Positions 16,666-23,896 of a stretch of 48,043 bases of DNA are shown here, piece after piece. Source of the stretch: Acinetobacter terrestris. Its GTDB lineage: Bacteria > Pseudomonadota > Gammaproteobacteria > Pseudomonadales > Moraxellaceae. The first letter of the stretch is position 1, and every line of letters begins with the position of its first letter. The notes under the pieces were generated by a model. It ran no database searches, was not told where the DNA came from, and saw nothing but the letters and a program-made list of their open reading frames with translations. A program made the position numbers and the translations under genes. The stretch is from assembly GCF_004331155.1 (NCBI RefSeq), contig NZ_SJNZ01000027.1, positions 1-48,043 of the forward strand. Direction: 5' to 3'.

Positions 16666-17688
16666 TTATTTCAGTTCTTGCACCAAAGTAGGCACAATCA
16701 CGCTGTCGACATTCATTTCGGTGCTGTAAATACCATTGCTGACATTGAATTTATTGACGTGATAACTCGATCCGTAAATTGAATCAAACCCGGTTCCTTT
16801 AGTGAATACTTTTTTGTTCGCCTCTAGATCAAGCAAGTGCGTACCGTTAATAAACTGTTCATAGACTTTTGCATCGACACCGACCCGTTTAGACATAATG
16901 GCCGCTGCATCGGCACGTGTAGCCGGATCGTTAATGTATTTAACCGTTTTATCCCAGACCTGAATCACCTTTTTCCATTGTTCTTTATTGGCTTCCAGAT
17001 GAGTCGGATTCACAGTTAAGGTATCGTAAATTAAACCGGGTTTGTCTTTAGAGGTGAAAATCACTTTGGCACCCGCCACTGAGCTCAACGCCTGATTGGC
17101 CACAGGTTGCCAAACTGCAATGGCATCAATATCGCCTGTTGCAAAGACCTGAGGCAATTCATTGGTCATGCTATTGACCAGTTTCACATCCTTTAAACTA
17201 ATTTTTGCATCATCTAAAGCGGTCGATAACAGCAAGTGATCGACTAAGCCTTTTTCAGTGGCAATGGTTTTGCCTTTTAAATCCTGGATGGTGTTAATGC
17301 CGTTTTTCGCAATGATCACATCATTCCCTGCAGAATAATCCGTTGCCATGATCATCACGCCCTTGCTACCGCCAGAACCTGTGACCAGGTTATCGCCGTT
17401 GGTGACCATGACTGCATCCAGTTGATTCGCTGCAAAAGCAGACAGGGACGCCGAGTAGTCAAACCATTTAAAGTCTGCATTGACACCTGCCTCCTTCAGC
17501 CAGCCCTTCTCAATTGCCACTTGCCAAGCCACAAAACCTGGCCAGTCACTATAGCCAATGGCAATCGGTTTAGTATTCACGCTGCCTGCAGCTTTGGCTG
17601 TAGGTTCTGGAATCTTGGCGGTGTTGTCACAACCACTGAGTAAAATAGCCGATACAACAGCTGACGATAAAAATGCTTTCTTCATCAT
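16666..17688 (-). CDS. ABC transporter substrate-binding lipoprotein (TauA/SsuA-like, guanidine/urea locus type)
   Basis: About 340 residues. Lipoprotein signal with lipobox LLSGC (Cys20), then a NMT1/TauA-like two-lobed binding protein: IAIGYSDWPGFVAWQVAIEK, cited in part (YSDWPGF), and ATGDIDAIAVWQP. ATG 17688 is used because AGGGGAA lies upstream; it overlaps the allophanate hydrolase stop (ATGA). It is the missing binding component for the permease and ATPase at 10230-12067. Its presence beside atzF supports import of guanidine or a related compound. Confidence 0.85.
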   Translation of the reverse strand: MMKKAFLSSAVVSAILLSGCDNTAKIPEPTAKAAGSVNTKPIAIGYSDWPGFVAWQVAIEKGWLKEAGVNADFKWFDYSASLSAFAANQLDAVMVTNGDNLVTGSGGSKGVMIMATDYSAGNDVIIAKNGINTIQDLKGKTIATEKGLVDHLLLSTALDDAKISLKDVKLVNSMTNELPQVFATGDIDAIAVWQPVANQALSSVAGAKVIFTSKDKPGLIYDTLTVNPTHLEANKEQWKKVIQVWDKTVKYINDPATRADAAAIMSKRVGVDAKVYEQFINGTHLLDLEANKKVFTKGTGFDSIYGSSYHVNKFNVSNGIYSTEMNVDSVIVPTLVQELK

Positions 17689-19496
17689 TGCGCAACTTCC
17701 CCTATACAATTGCATTTAAATTTTGTGTTCGTCGTTTTGGTCGATTGAACATAGTCACGCCATCCGCCGAAATGGCTGATATCCGTGGCATCTGCCAAGG
17801 CATAACCCTCGCAAATAAAGCCTTTCACCCAGTTCCCATCTGTCAGTTGCACATTGCCAATCCCCAGGGGTGCAGGAACTTCCGCCACAATCTGTCCAAA
17901 TAAGGCAAACGGAATATCCCAGACCTCAACTTCAATCGCTTGACCGCCCTTTTGAGTGCATTGCAAGCCTGGTTTTGGCGGCGTGGTATTTTTTAGTGCA
18001 TACAGTTTGTAGTTGGATGCCGTTTTGGTTTTCTGCAATAAAGTGCCACCGCGGCTGCTGAGCTGAAAATTCAGCGGCATACCACTAAGATGGGCACCGA
18101 CGACTGCCAGTTTGACTGAATGTTGAGAAGCTATATTTTGAATTTTTTCATAGTGCAGATTGGATGTGCCCAGTGGTAGATTTAGCGCCTGTTGCCAGGT
18201 TTGACCAAAATGCGCCAGAGCCTGATCCATCCATGCCTGAGCAATAAAGGTGACACCGCTGGGTAAGCCATCTTCTCGAATTACATTGGGTAAAGCTAAG
18301 GCGGAAAGATCTGCGAAATTCACAAAGTTGGTATAGGCACCCATATGTGAGTTTTTCACAATTGGATGGGCTTCAACCTCAGCAATGGTATAGATGGTCG
18401 GTGCAGTGGGCACCATCAAGGCATCAAAATCTGATAACACCAGATTAATCTGGCGCGCCAATTGCGCCCGTTCATATTCAGCCTCAATCATATCTACAGC
18501 AGTAAACTGATCTGCCTGAGCAATGATTTGGGCAATCACAGGATGTGCCTGTTCACGTGGCACCATTTTTTCTACGGCACTGGTACGCTCAGCCACCCAG
18601 GCTTTGTTATACAGTGCGGATGCCAGTTGATTAAAAACACTAAAATCAATTGCTTCAACTGCATAACCCAATGATTGGGCGTGTTTTACAGCCAGTTCAA
18701 AAGCTTTTTGGCTGTCGACATCACCATAAAATTCAAGTTGTGCCGGAATGGCAATTTTTCTTTTTGAAAACTGGCTCGATACATTCTGAGGATGTACCCG
18801 GGAATATTCATCGGTTTCGTCATAACCTTGCATGACTTGAGCAACTTGCCATGCATCATCGACAGTCAATGCAAAAATCGAAATTACATCAATGCTACGG
18901 CAAGCCGGAATTAAACCTGTCGTTGAGAACCAGCCTTTGGTTGGCTTTAGTCCGACAATATTGTTGTGTCCGGCCGGGACACGACCTGAACCTGCGGTGT
19001 CTGTGCCTAAACTAAATGGCACTTGGCCATTAGCCACCGTAACGGATGATCCCGAGCTTGATCCACCACTGATATATTCCGGATTAAAACTGTTTTTTAC
19101 CGCACCAAAAGGTGAGCGTACACCCACCAGACCCGTGGCAAACTGGTCCAGATTGGTTTTACCCAGCACAATGGCGCCTGCAGCTTTTAAGCGAGCGACC
19201 ACACTGGCATCTGCTGTTGCCAGATAAGCAGCTTCTTTACAGGCTGCAGTGGTATGAAAACCTGCAACATCAATATTGTCCTTAACCGCAAAAGGAATGC
19301 CGTAGAGCGGTAAATCTTGTGCAGACCGATCTTTTAAGGCAGCAATTTGTGCCTGAATATGTGCGGCTGAAGCAATTTCAATCCAGGCATGATCATCGTT
19401 ATTAAATGTTTCGACATACTGAATTAAATCGCTGAGTTGCATCTTTTGCGTTAAATACGCGGTTTTCCAATCCTGAAGGGTCCATAACTTTGACAT
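17685..19496 (-). CDS. atzF: Allophanate hydrolase
   Basis: 603 residues, the usual AtzF length. The amidase-signature catalytic triad is complete: Lys72 (FAVKDNID), cis-Ser146 in the GGSSSGSS loop and nucleophile Ser170 (TAGSGRVP), with the same spacing as characterised AtzF. Residues ~480-600 form the C-terminal allophanate-hydrolase domain, which finishes the second hydrolysis step. It converts allophanate to two ammonia and two CO2. In this locus allophanate would come from carboxyguanidine deimination (block C). The gene follows the NikR-like regulator by 12 bases and overlaps the lipoprotein gene. Confidence 0.93.
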   Translation of the reverse strand: MSKLWTLQDWKTAYLTQKMQLSDLIQYVETFNNDDHAWIEIASAAHIQAQIAALKDRSAQDLPLYGIPFAVKDNIDVAGFHTTAACKEAAYLATADASVVARLKAAGAIVLGKTNLDQFATGLVGVRSPFGAVKNSFNPEYISGGSSSGSSVTVANGQVPFSLGTDTAGSGRVPAGHNNIVGLKPTKGWFSTTGLIPACRSIDVISIFALTVDDAWQVAQVMQGYDETDEYSRVHPQNVSSQFSKRKIAIPAQLEFYGDVDSQKAFELAVKHAQSLGYAVEAIDFSVFNQLASALYNKAWVAERTSAVEKMVPREQAHPVIAQIIAQADQFTAVDMIEAEYERAQLARQINLVLSDFDALMVPTAPTIYTIAEVEAHPIVKNSHMGAYTNFVNFADLSALALPNVIREDGLPSGVTFIAQAWMDQALAHFGQTWQQALNLPLGTSNLHYEKIQNIASQHSVKLAVVGAHLSGMPLNFQLSSRGGTLLQKTKTASNYKLYALKNTTPPKPGLQCTQKGGQAIEVEVWDIPFALFGQIVAEVPAPLGIGNVQLTDGNWVKGFICEGYALADATDISHFGGWRDYVQSTKTTNTKFKCNCIGEVAQ

Positions 19497-19508
19497 GGTC
19501 AGTCTTCC

Positions 19509-19949
19509 TTATTTTTCATCATTTTGTGGAATGGGCGGCATCACGGCATCCATCATCTCCAAATGCCCTTTGATGACCCCTTTTAAAGCAATAAACTGTT
19601 GGCTGATGTGCTGTAGTTGATCACTGACACCCTGCATCAGCATCACTTGTAAAATTTTTTCGTCATCGAGCTGAATATGCAGTGAACTAATGACTTGGGA
19701 TAAAAACTGTTGTTGCAGGTCAATCAGTTGTGTACGCAAGGGTTTGAGGCTCACGTCATAAAGCAGGGTCAAGGTGCCGACCATCACCGCGTTATGTTCG
19801 ATATGATCGGCAATTAAATGTTTATTGATCATGTCGACAATGGCCTGTGAACGGCTTTCGTAGTGCTGCTCTACAAATTTTTGATCGAGAGCACTCAGCG
19901 TTTGTTCAGGCACGGTAATACTGATGCGTGCCAGTTTCTGTTTAGGCAC
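19509..19949 (-). CDS. NikR-like ribbon-helix-helix regulator lacking nickel ligands
   Basis: 146 residues: an N-terminal ribbon-helix-helix (RISITVPEQTLSALD...SRSQAIVDMI) and a C-terminal ACT-like NikR domain (VGTLTLLYD, SSLHIQLDDEKILQVMLMQG). Against E. coli NikR, the high-affinity nickel residues are largely lost: the HHHH stretch reads QQFL, LHVH reads LHIQ and the ligand Cys is replaced by Ile. A different effector is therefore likely. It starts with GTG (GAGG 8 bases upstream), 4 bases after the 36-residue peptide stop. Position makes it a candidate specific regulator of guanidine genes. Confidence 0.82.
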   Translation of the reverse strand: MPKQKLARISITVPEQTLSALDQKFVEQHYESRSQAIVDMINKHLIADHIEHNAVMVGTLTLLYDVSLKPLRTQLIDLQQQFLSQVISSLHIQLDDEKILQVMLMQGVSDQLQHISQQFIALKGVIKGHLEMMDAVMPPIPQNDEK

Positions 19950-19953
19950 GGTG

Positions 19954-20064
19954 TTATCCTCGCGGCTGATCCTGTTTCACGTATAGACCGGCACGTGCAG
20001 TTAAAAGTTCGATTAAAAACTGTTTCCATGGATGCAGTGCTTTTTTGTGTTTTGCAGCGTTCAT
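19954..20064 (-). CDS. 36-residue peptide, first gene of the atzF operon
   Basis: A short frame, MNAAKHKKALHPWKQFLIEL onward, ending GLYVKQDQPRG. AGGAG lies 6 bases before ATG 20064. It is the first frame after the sigma-54 promoter and ends 4 bases before the NikR-like start, so its translation is probably coupled to the regulator. It is basic with an amphipathic WKQFLIELL core and no membrane segment. It could be a leader peptide or a small partner protein; I know no family. Confidence 0.6.
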   Translation of the reverse strand: MNAAKHKKALHPWKQFLIELLTARAGLYVKQDQPRG

Positions 20065-20116
20065 GTGCATCTCCTGTTGGGTATTACCAAAACTTTGTTT
20101 TGTATTACTGAATGAA

Positions 20117-20135
20117 ATGCAGAAAGCGTGCCAAT
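20117..20135 (-). promoter_or_regulatory. Sigma-54 promoter of the peptide/NikR-like/atzF/lipoprotein operon
   Basis: On the minus strand TTGGCACGCTTTCTGCAT: GG and GC exactly ten bases apart and a nearly perfect -24 element. The predicted start is near 20107, about 43 bases before the peptide ATG. Confidence 0.82.
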
Positions 20136-20200
20136 TCTAGAAACAAGAAAACCGTTGAAATAGCACGTAAAGTAAAAAAAATATGTGCAAAAATAAGCGT

Positions 20201-20238
20201 ATGTCCAAGCTCAGGACTTTATGATCATAAAATGGACA
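20201..20238. repeat. Nested palindromes before the metallopeptidase gene
   Basis: TTTATGATCATAAA (20218-20231) is a perfect palindrome, enclosed by ATGTCC/GGACAT arms. It lies just before the ATG at 20243 and may be an operator or a 5' hairpin. Confidence 0.4.
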
Positions 20239-20242
20239 TGTT

Positions 20243-21325
20243 ATGAAGTATTTTGCGTGCGCAACTTGTAATAATCAGGTGTTCTTTGCAAATTCAGTTT
20301 GTGTGAAGTGTCAAACTGTATTGGGCTATGCGGCGTGTGAAAAAGAAATGGGCAGTTTCCGGCCAGAGGCGGATCAGCTCTGGATCGCATTGAATCCGAG
20401 TTTTAAGAGAAAACGCTTTAAGCCTTGTTATAACTATATTAATCATCAGGTTTGCAACTGGATGCTACCCGCAGAGAGTGAGCAAATTTACTGTGAATCC
20501 TGCCAGCTGACCCATACCATTCCAGACCTGAGTATCCCTGAAAATATTATTTATTGGGGAAGGATTGAGCATGCCAAACGGCGTTTTCTGTATTTGATGC
20601 AGCGTCTGAATATTATGCCCCGGCCTAAACTTTCACCCGATGACCGTTATGGTTTGTGGTTTAACTTTAAAAAGCCAGAGCATGGCCGGCCGGTGATGAC
20701 CGGTCATGCAAATGGCATTATCACCTTGAACGTTAATGAAGCGGATGTGGTCTATCGTGAAACCACGCGGATCAAGATGGGCGAAAACTACCGGACACTT
20801 TTAGGGCACTTCCGCCACGAAAGCGGGCATTATTATTTTGATGTGATGCAGTATATGCATCCGGAAGTCATTGACGAGTTTCGCGCTTTGTTTGGCGATG
20901 AACGTCAGAATTATGGCGAAGCATTAAAGTACCATTATGAACAGGGAGCGCCAGCCAACTGGCAGGATAACTTTGTCAGTTCCTATGCCAGTACGCATCC
21001 ATGGGAAGACTGGGCGGAAACCTGGGCACATTATCAGCATATGATGGATACGCTGGAAACTGCATACTATGCAGGACTTGTGGTAAAAACCGATAAGCAA
21101 GACCTGTCTGATCTGGAGTTTATTGAAAACCCGATTGGTGCACAGGATTTTGAAAAGGTATTGCAGAACTGGATGACGGTCACATTTAACCTGAATGCCT
21201 TAAACCGGAGTATGGGCCTGGATGATGCTTATCCGTTTACCCTGTCCAATGTGGTTTTGGATAAATTCAGGTTTATCCATCGGCATGTGCTAGATAAAGT
21301 GTTGAAAAAAGCGGTGTCTGGCTAA
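20243..21325 (+). CDS. Putative zinc-binding metallopeptidase (COG4307-type)
   Basis: 360 residues. An N-terminal zinc ribbon (Cys6, Cys9, Cys20, Cys23) and a second CESC pair near 84-87 precede the peptidase part with HESGH at 192-196 (HExxH), followed by acidic residues in GDERQNYGEAL and HPWEDWAETWAHY. Proteins of this kind are annotated as putative zinc metallopeptidases of unknown substrate. No signal peptide is present, so it is cytoplasmic. It is transcribed away from the atzF operon and has no evident role in guanidine use. Confidence 0.82.
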   Translation: MKYFACATCNNQVFFANSVCVKCQTVLGYAACEKEMGSFRPEADQLWIALNPSFKRKRFKPCYNYINHQVCNWMLPAESEQIYCESCQLTHTIPDLSIPENIIYWGRIEHAKRRFLYLMQRLNIMPRPKLSPDDRYGLWFNFKKPEHGRPVMTGHANGIITLNVNEADVVYRETTRIKMGENYRTLLGHFRHESGHYYFDVMQYMHPEVIDEFRALFGDERQNYGEALKYHYEQGAPANWQDNFVSSYASTHPWEDWAETWAHYQHMMDTLETAYYAGLVVKTDKQDLSDLEFIENPIGAQDFEKVLQNWMTVTFNLNALNRSMGLDDAYPFTLSNVVLDKFRFIHRHVLDKVLKKAVSG

Positions 21326-21401
21326 ATGTTTATTAATTTGGTTTAGCCTATATTGTGTCGAGCTGTGTGACGTTGCGGATTGAGCTATGGGGACGTAAAT
21401 T

Positions 21402-21578
21402 TAAAAAAAAGCCCCACTGCGCTGAGATGGGGCTTGCTTGGAATTAAGCTGAGTTGATTGATTCACCGGCTTATTTCATTTTATTGCTCATGTGCTGTAA
21501 TTTTTTTTATACATCATGGGTTAACCGATGATTTTGTTTGAGTGATCAAGTGAATTGCTCTCCTCTGTTTATGTGGTA
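21402..21578 (-). ncRNA. Candidate sigma-54-dependent small RNA (~175 nt)
   Basis: The interval from the predicted start of the sigma-54 promoter (21588-21606) to the T-run of the terminator at 21403-21436, all on the minus strand, holds no frame longer than about ten codons. An internal hairpin around GGTTAACC flanked by ATCAT/ATGAT is visible. The arrangement (nitrogen promoter, short transcript, strong terminator) is that of a free-standing regulatory RNA, as known for the sigma-54-driven NrsZ in Pseudomonas. This is inference; there is no homology evidence. Confidence 0.45.
21403..21436 (-). terminator. Strong minus-strand terminator
   Basis: On the minus strand AAGCCCCA...TGGGGCTT followed by eight T. 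No minus-strand protein gene lies upstream of it before the sigma-54 promoter at 21588-21606. It therefore closes the candidate small-RNA unit. Confidence 0.8.
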
Positions 21579-21587
21579 TATAAATAA

Positions 21588-21606
21588 AAGCAGAAAGCAT
21601 GCCAAA
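21588..21606 (-). promoter_or_regulatory. Orphan sigma-54 promoter
   Basis: Minus strand TTTGGCATGCTTTCTGCTT, with GG and GC ten bases apart. The core resembles the atzF-operon promoter at 20117-20135 (shared GCTTTCTGC). It points toward the 3' end of the oppositely transcribed metallopeptidase gene, with no coding sequence of its own. Confidence 0.65.
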
Positions 21607-21643
21607 ATATGAAATTAAGTGAATTAAGTCGCAATGGCATATA

Positions 21644-21669
21644 AAAAGCCCCACTGAAGCGGGGTTGGA
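21644..21669 (-). terminator. Second minus-strand terminator-like hairpin
   Basis: Minus strand CCCCGCTTCAGTGGGG followed by C and TTTTT. It shares the string AAAAAGCCCCACTG (plus strand) with the terminator at 21403-21436. It shields the orphan promoter from upstream readthrough. Confidence 0.6.
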
Positions 21670-21722
21670 AAGAATGAGGGCTATTTTCATCACTCAAAAG
21701 TGCCTAAAAATTATACTCCATT

Positions 21723-21737
21723 GCACCATTCAGGTTC
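21723..21737. promoter_or_regulatory. Candidate NtrC upstream activator site
   Basis: GCACC-ATTCA-GGTTC compares with the NtrC consensus GCACC-N5-GGTGC (one mismatch in the right half). It lies about 130 bases upstream of the orphan sigma-54 promoter, the normal distance for an enhancer. The remaining part of 21670-21945 shows no gene. Confidence 0.45.
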
Positions 21738-21945
21738 GCTAGTGCATCAAAGGGTGGCTGTGACAACAAAGTTGAAGCAACTCAAAAAAATGTGATTGAT
21801 GTAAACGCTTAAAATCTCCAAGATAAGAAAGACTTTCATGAGGCTGTTTTTATTAAACTGCAAAATTATAGATAGATACAATGATTCATAAGGTTTAAAA
21901 AATAAATTTTTTCTTATAAAATCATCAATATATAAACCATTAACA

Positions 21946-23853
21946 ATGCAGAATTTGATGACAGAAAAATTATATTATTGGGCTGAAAATTTGGAAGGCT
22001 ATACTTCAGATAATGATACTGAAAAAAATGACGATGAAGTGATAGAAATTAAAAGACTAAATTTCTTTATCGGTAAGAATAATGCTGGTAAAAGTAGGTT
22101 TTTAAGAAACTTATTTATTAGTAATTATCCAAGTGGATTCTATAATTTTCCAGAATTAGTAAAAAATTTAAAAATTCTGAAGCATCGTTTGCCTGAGTTA
22201 GAAAGGGAATTAGGATACAGCTCTAGCCTTTCAAATATAAATAATAACTACAAAGATTTAATTCGAGATTTAGAAGAAAGTAAGGTAAATCAGTTAGTAT
22301 TTTTAAACTCTTCTATTAAAGGAAATTTAGAGCGAGATAGTAATATAGAAGAATTATTAAAGGACTATAGTCTTTTCGAAATAAACGATGAGCAAATTTC
22401 TAAAATTTCAGCAGTATTTCTAAGTCGATTTTATATACCTATTTTACGCGGTATGCGCCCTGTATCTGAACAGGAAAATAAACAACCCTATATCGAACGA
22501 GCCCAAAAAGATTATTTTTCTGATCCCAATAAATTTAATTCTAAAAATATTATCACAGGTGAATGTCTATATTACGAGCTTAAAATTCATCTCTTAGGTG
22601 AACCTGAGCAACGTGACCTCATTAAAAGTTATGAAGAAAAGTTAAGTCAGTATTTCTTTGATAATGAACCAGTTTCACTCATTCCTAAACACAATCAAGA
22701 TGTTGTTAATATCAAAATTGGAAAGGATGCTCAACGTCCTATATTTGAATTAGGTGATGGTTTACAGCAAGCAATTATTTTGACTTATGAAGCATATATC
22801 AAAAGTAAAGACAAAAACGGAAATACAGAAACCCATGCATTTTTTATAGAAGAACCAGAACTTCATATGCATGCTGGTATGGTTCGTCAGCTCATGAATT
22901 TCTATTTAAACGAAACTAGTCATTATTATTTCTTCACAACTCATTCAAATCATTTACTTGATATGGCAGATGAATCTGATCAAGTCATGATTCAAAAATT
23001 CGTAAAACAACCTAAACAAGATAACCCCAAAGAATTCGAGTTTAAGATTCATCGTTGTGACCGTGATCGTGACTTACTCGCTTCATTAGGGGTGCGAGCT
23101 TCTTCTGTCTACTTAGCCAACTGTACGATTTGGGTTGAAGGCATAACAGATCGTTTGTACATAACAAAGTATATGGAAAAATACCTAGCGGAATTAGAAA
23201 ACTCTAATAACGATCTTTATAAAAAGTATCGTCGTTTTATGCCTAATTATCACTATACCTTTGTGGAATATGCTGGAAGCAATTTAACGCATTGGTCTTT
23301 TGATGATGACTACCCAAAAACAAGAGAAGAAAGAATTAAATTTCTTCAACAAGATAGAGGTCAAAGTGCAACAGCTGTTGCAAGTGATATGTTGCTAATT
23401 GCAGATGGTGACATACAGAAAAATCCTCAAAAAATTCAGTTACTCAGAAAAGAATTAAATAAAGAAAATTTACTTATTTTAGAATGCAAAGAAACAGAAA
23501 ATACACTTCCAAAAGATTCTATCATTCGAGTCGCTAAAGCTAAATTCCCTCGACTCAAGAATGTTAAACAAAGTTATGATATTGCATTAATAAAAGGTAT
23601 TACCGATGAAAACCATTTCGATAATCCTAAATTTGGCATCGGTAAACTCTTGGATGATCAAATTATAAAATCAGGTTCTCAAACAACTAAAACAGCATTT
23701 TCTGACGGTACAGGCGTAGGCACGATTAAGGATAAACTCAAATTTTGCCGTGAAATCATTAATGATTTTGATGAAAACCCTGATTGGCAACTAACACCCA
23801 AAGCTAAAGAATTATGTGAAAGAATTTTTAAACATATCGAGAAATGTAACTGA
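21946..23853 (+). CDS. OLD-family ATP-dependent nuclease (AAA ATPase plus TOPRIM)
   Basis: 635 residues. Walker A GKNNAGKS is at 43-50, an insertion of helices spans ~60-260, Walker B FFIEEPELHMH is near 300 and the H-loop FFTTHSNH follows. The C-terminal TOPRIM part has the acidic WVEGITDRLY (~395) and DGD (487-489) metal motifs. OLD proteins nick or degrade DNA and act in phage defence. No UvrD-like helicase or reverse transcriptase adjoins, so it is a stand-alone (class 1-like) form and not a Gabija or retron pair. It is markedly AT-rich and sits between blocks B and C of the guanidine locus, which suggests acquisition. Confidence 0.85.
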   Translation: MQNLMTEKLYYWAENLEGYTSDNDTEKNDDEVIEIKRLNFFIGKNNAGKSRFLRNLFISNYPSGFYNFPELVKNLKILKHRLPELERELGYSSSLSNINNNYKDLIRDLEESKVNQLVFLNSSIKGNLERDSNIEELLKDYSLFEINDEQISKISAVFLSRFYIPILRGMRPVSEQENKQPYIERAQKDYFSDPNKFNSKNIITGECLYYELKIHLLGEPEQRDLIKSYEEKLSQYFFDNEPVSLIPKHNQDVVNIKIGKDAQRPIFELGDGLQQAIILTYEAYIKSKDKNGNTETHAFFIEEPELHMHAGMVRQLMNFYLNETSHYYFFTTHSNHLLDMADESDQVMIQKFVKQPKQDNPKEFEFKIHRCDRDRDLLASLGVRASSVYLANCTIWVEGITDRLYITKYMEKYLAELENSNNDLYKKYRRFMPNYHYTFVEYAGSNLTHWSFDDDYPKTREERIKFLQQDRGQSATAVASDMLLIADGDIQKNPQKIQLLRKELNKENLLILECKETENTLPKDSIIRVAKAKFPRLKNVKQSYDIALIKGITDENHFDNPKFGIGKLLDDQIIKSGSQTTKTAFSDGTGVGTIKDKLKFCREIINDFDENPDWQLTPKAKELCERIFKHIEKCN

Positions 23854-23856
23854 TGT

Positions 23857-23885
23857 AAAAAAGACCGCCTAAGCGGTCTTTTTTA
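23857..23885. terminator. Bidirectional terminator between OLD and carboxylase genes
   Basis: AAGACCGCCTAAGCGGTCTT with A and T tracts on either side. It serves both convergent genes. Confidence 0.9.
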
Positions 23886-23896
23886 CATCTAGGACA

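Noticed and set aside
21946..23853. Gabija or retron system
   Set aside because: The OLD-like protein has the ATPase and TOPRIM parts, but no UvrD-like helicase (GajB), HNH partner or reverse transcriptase adjoins.
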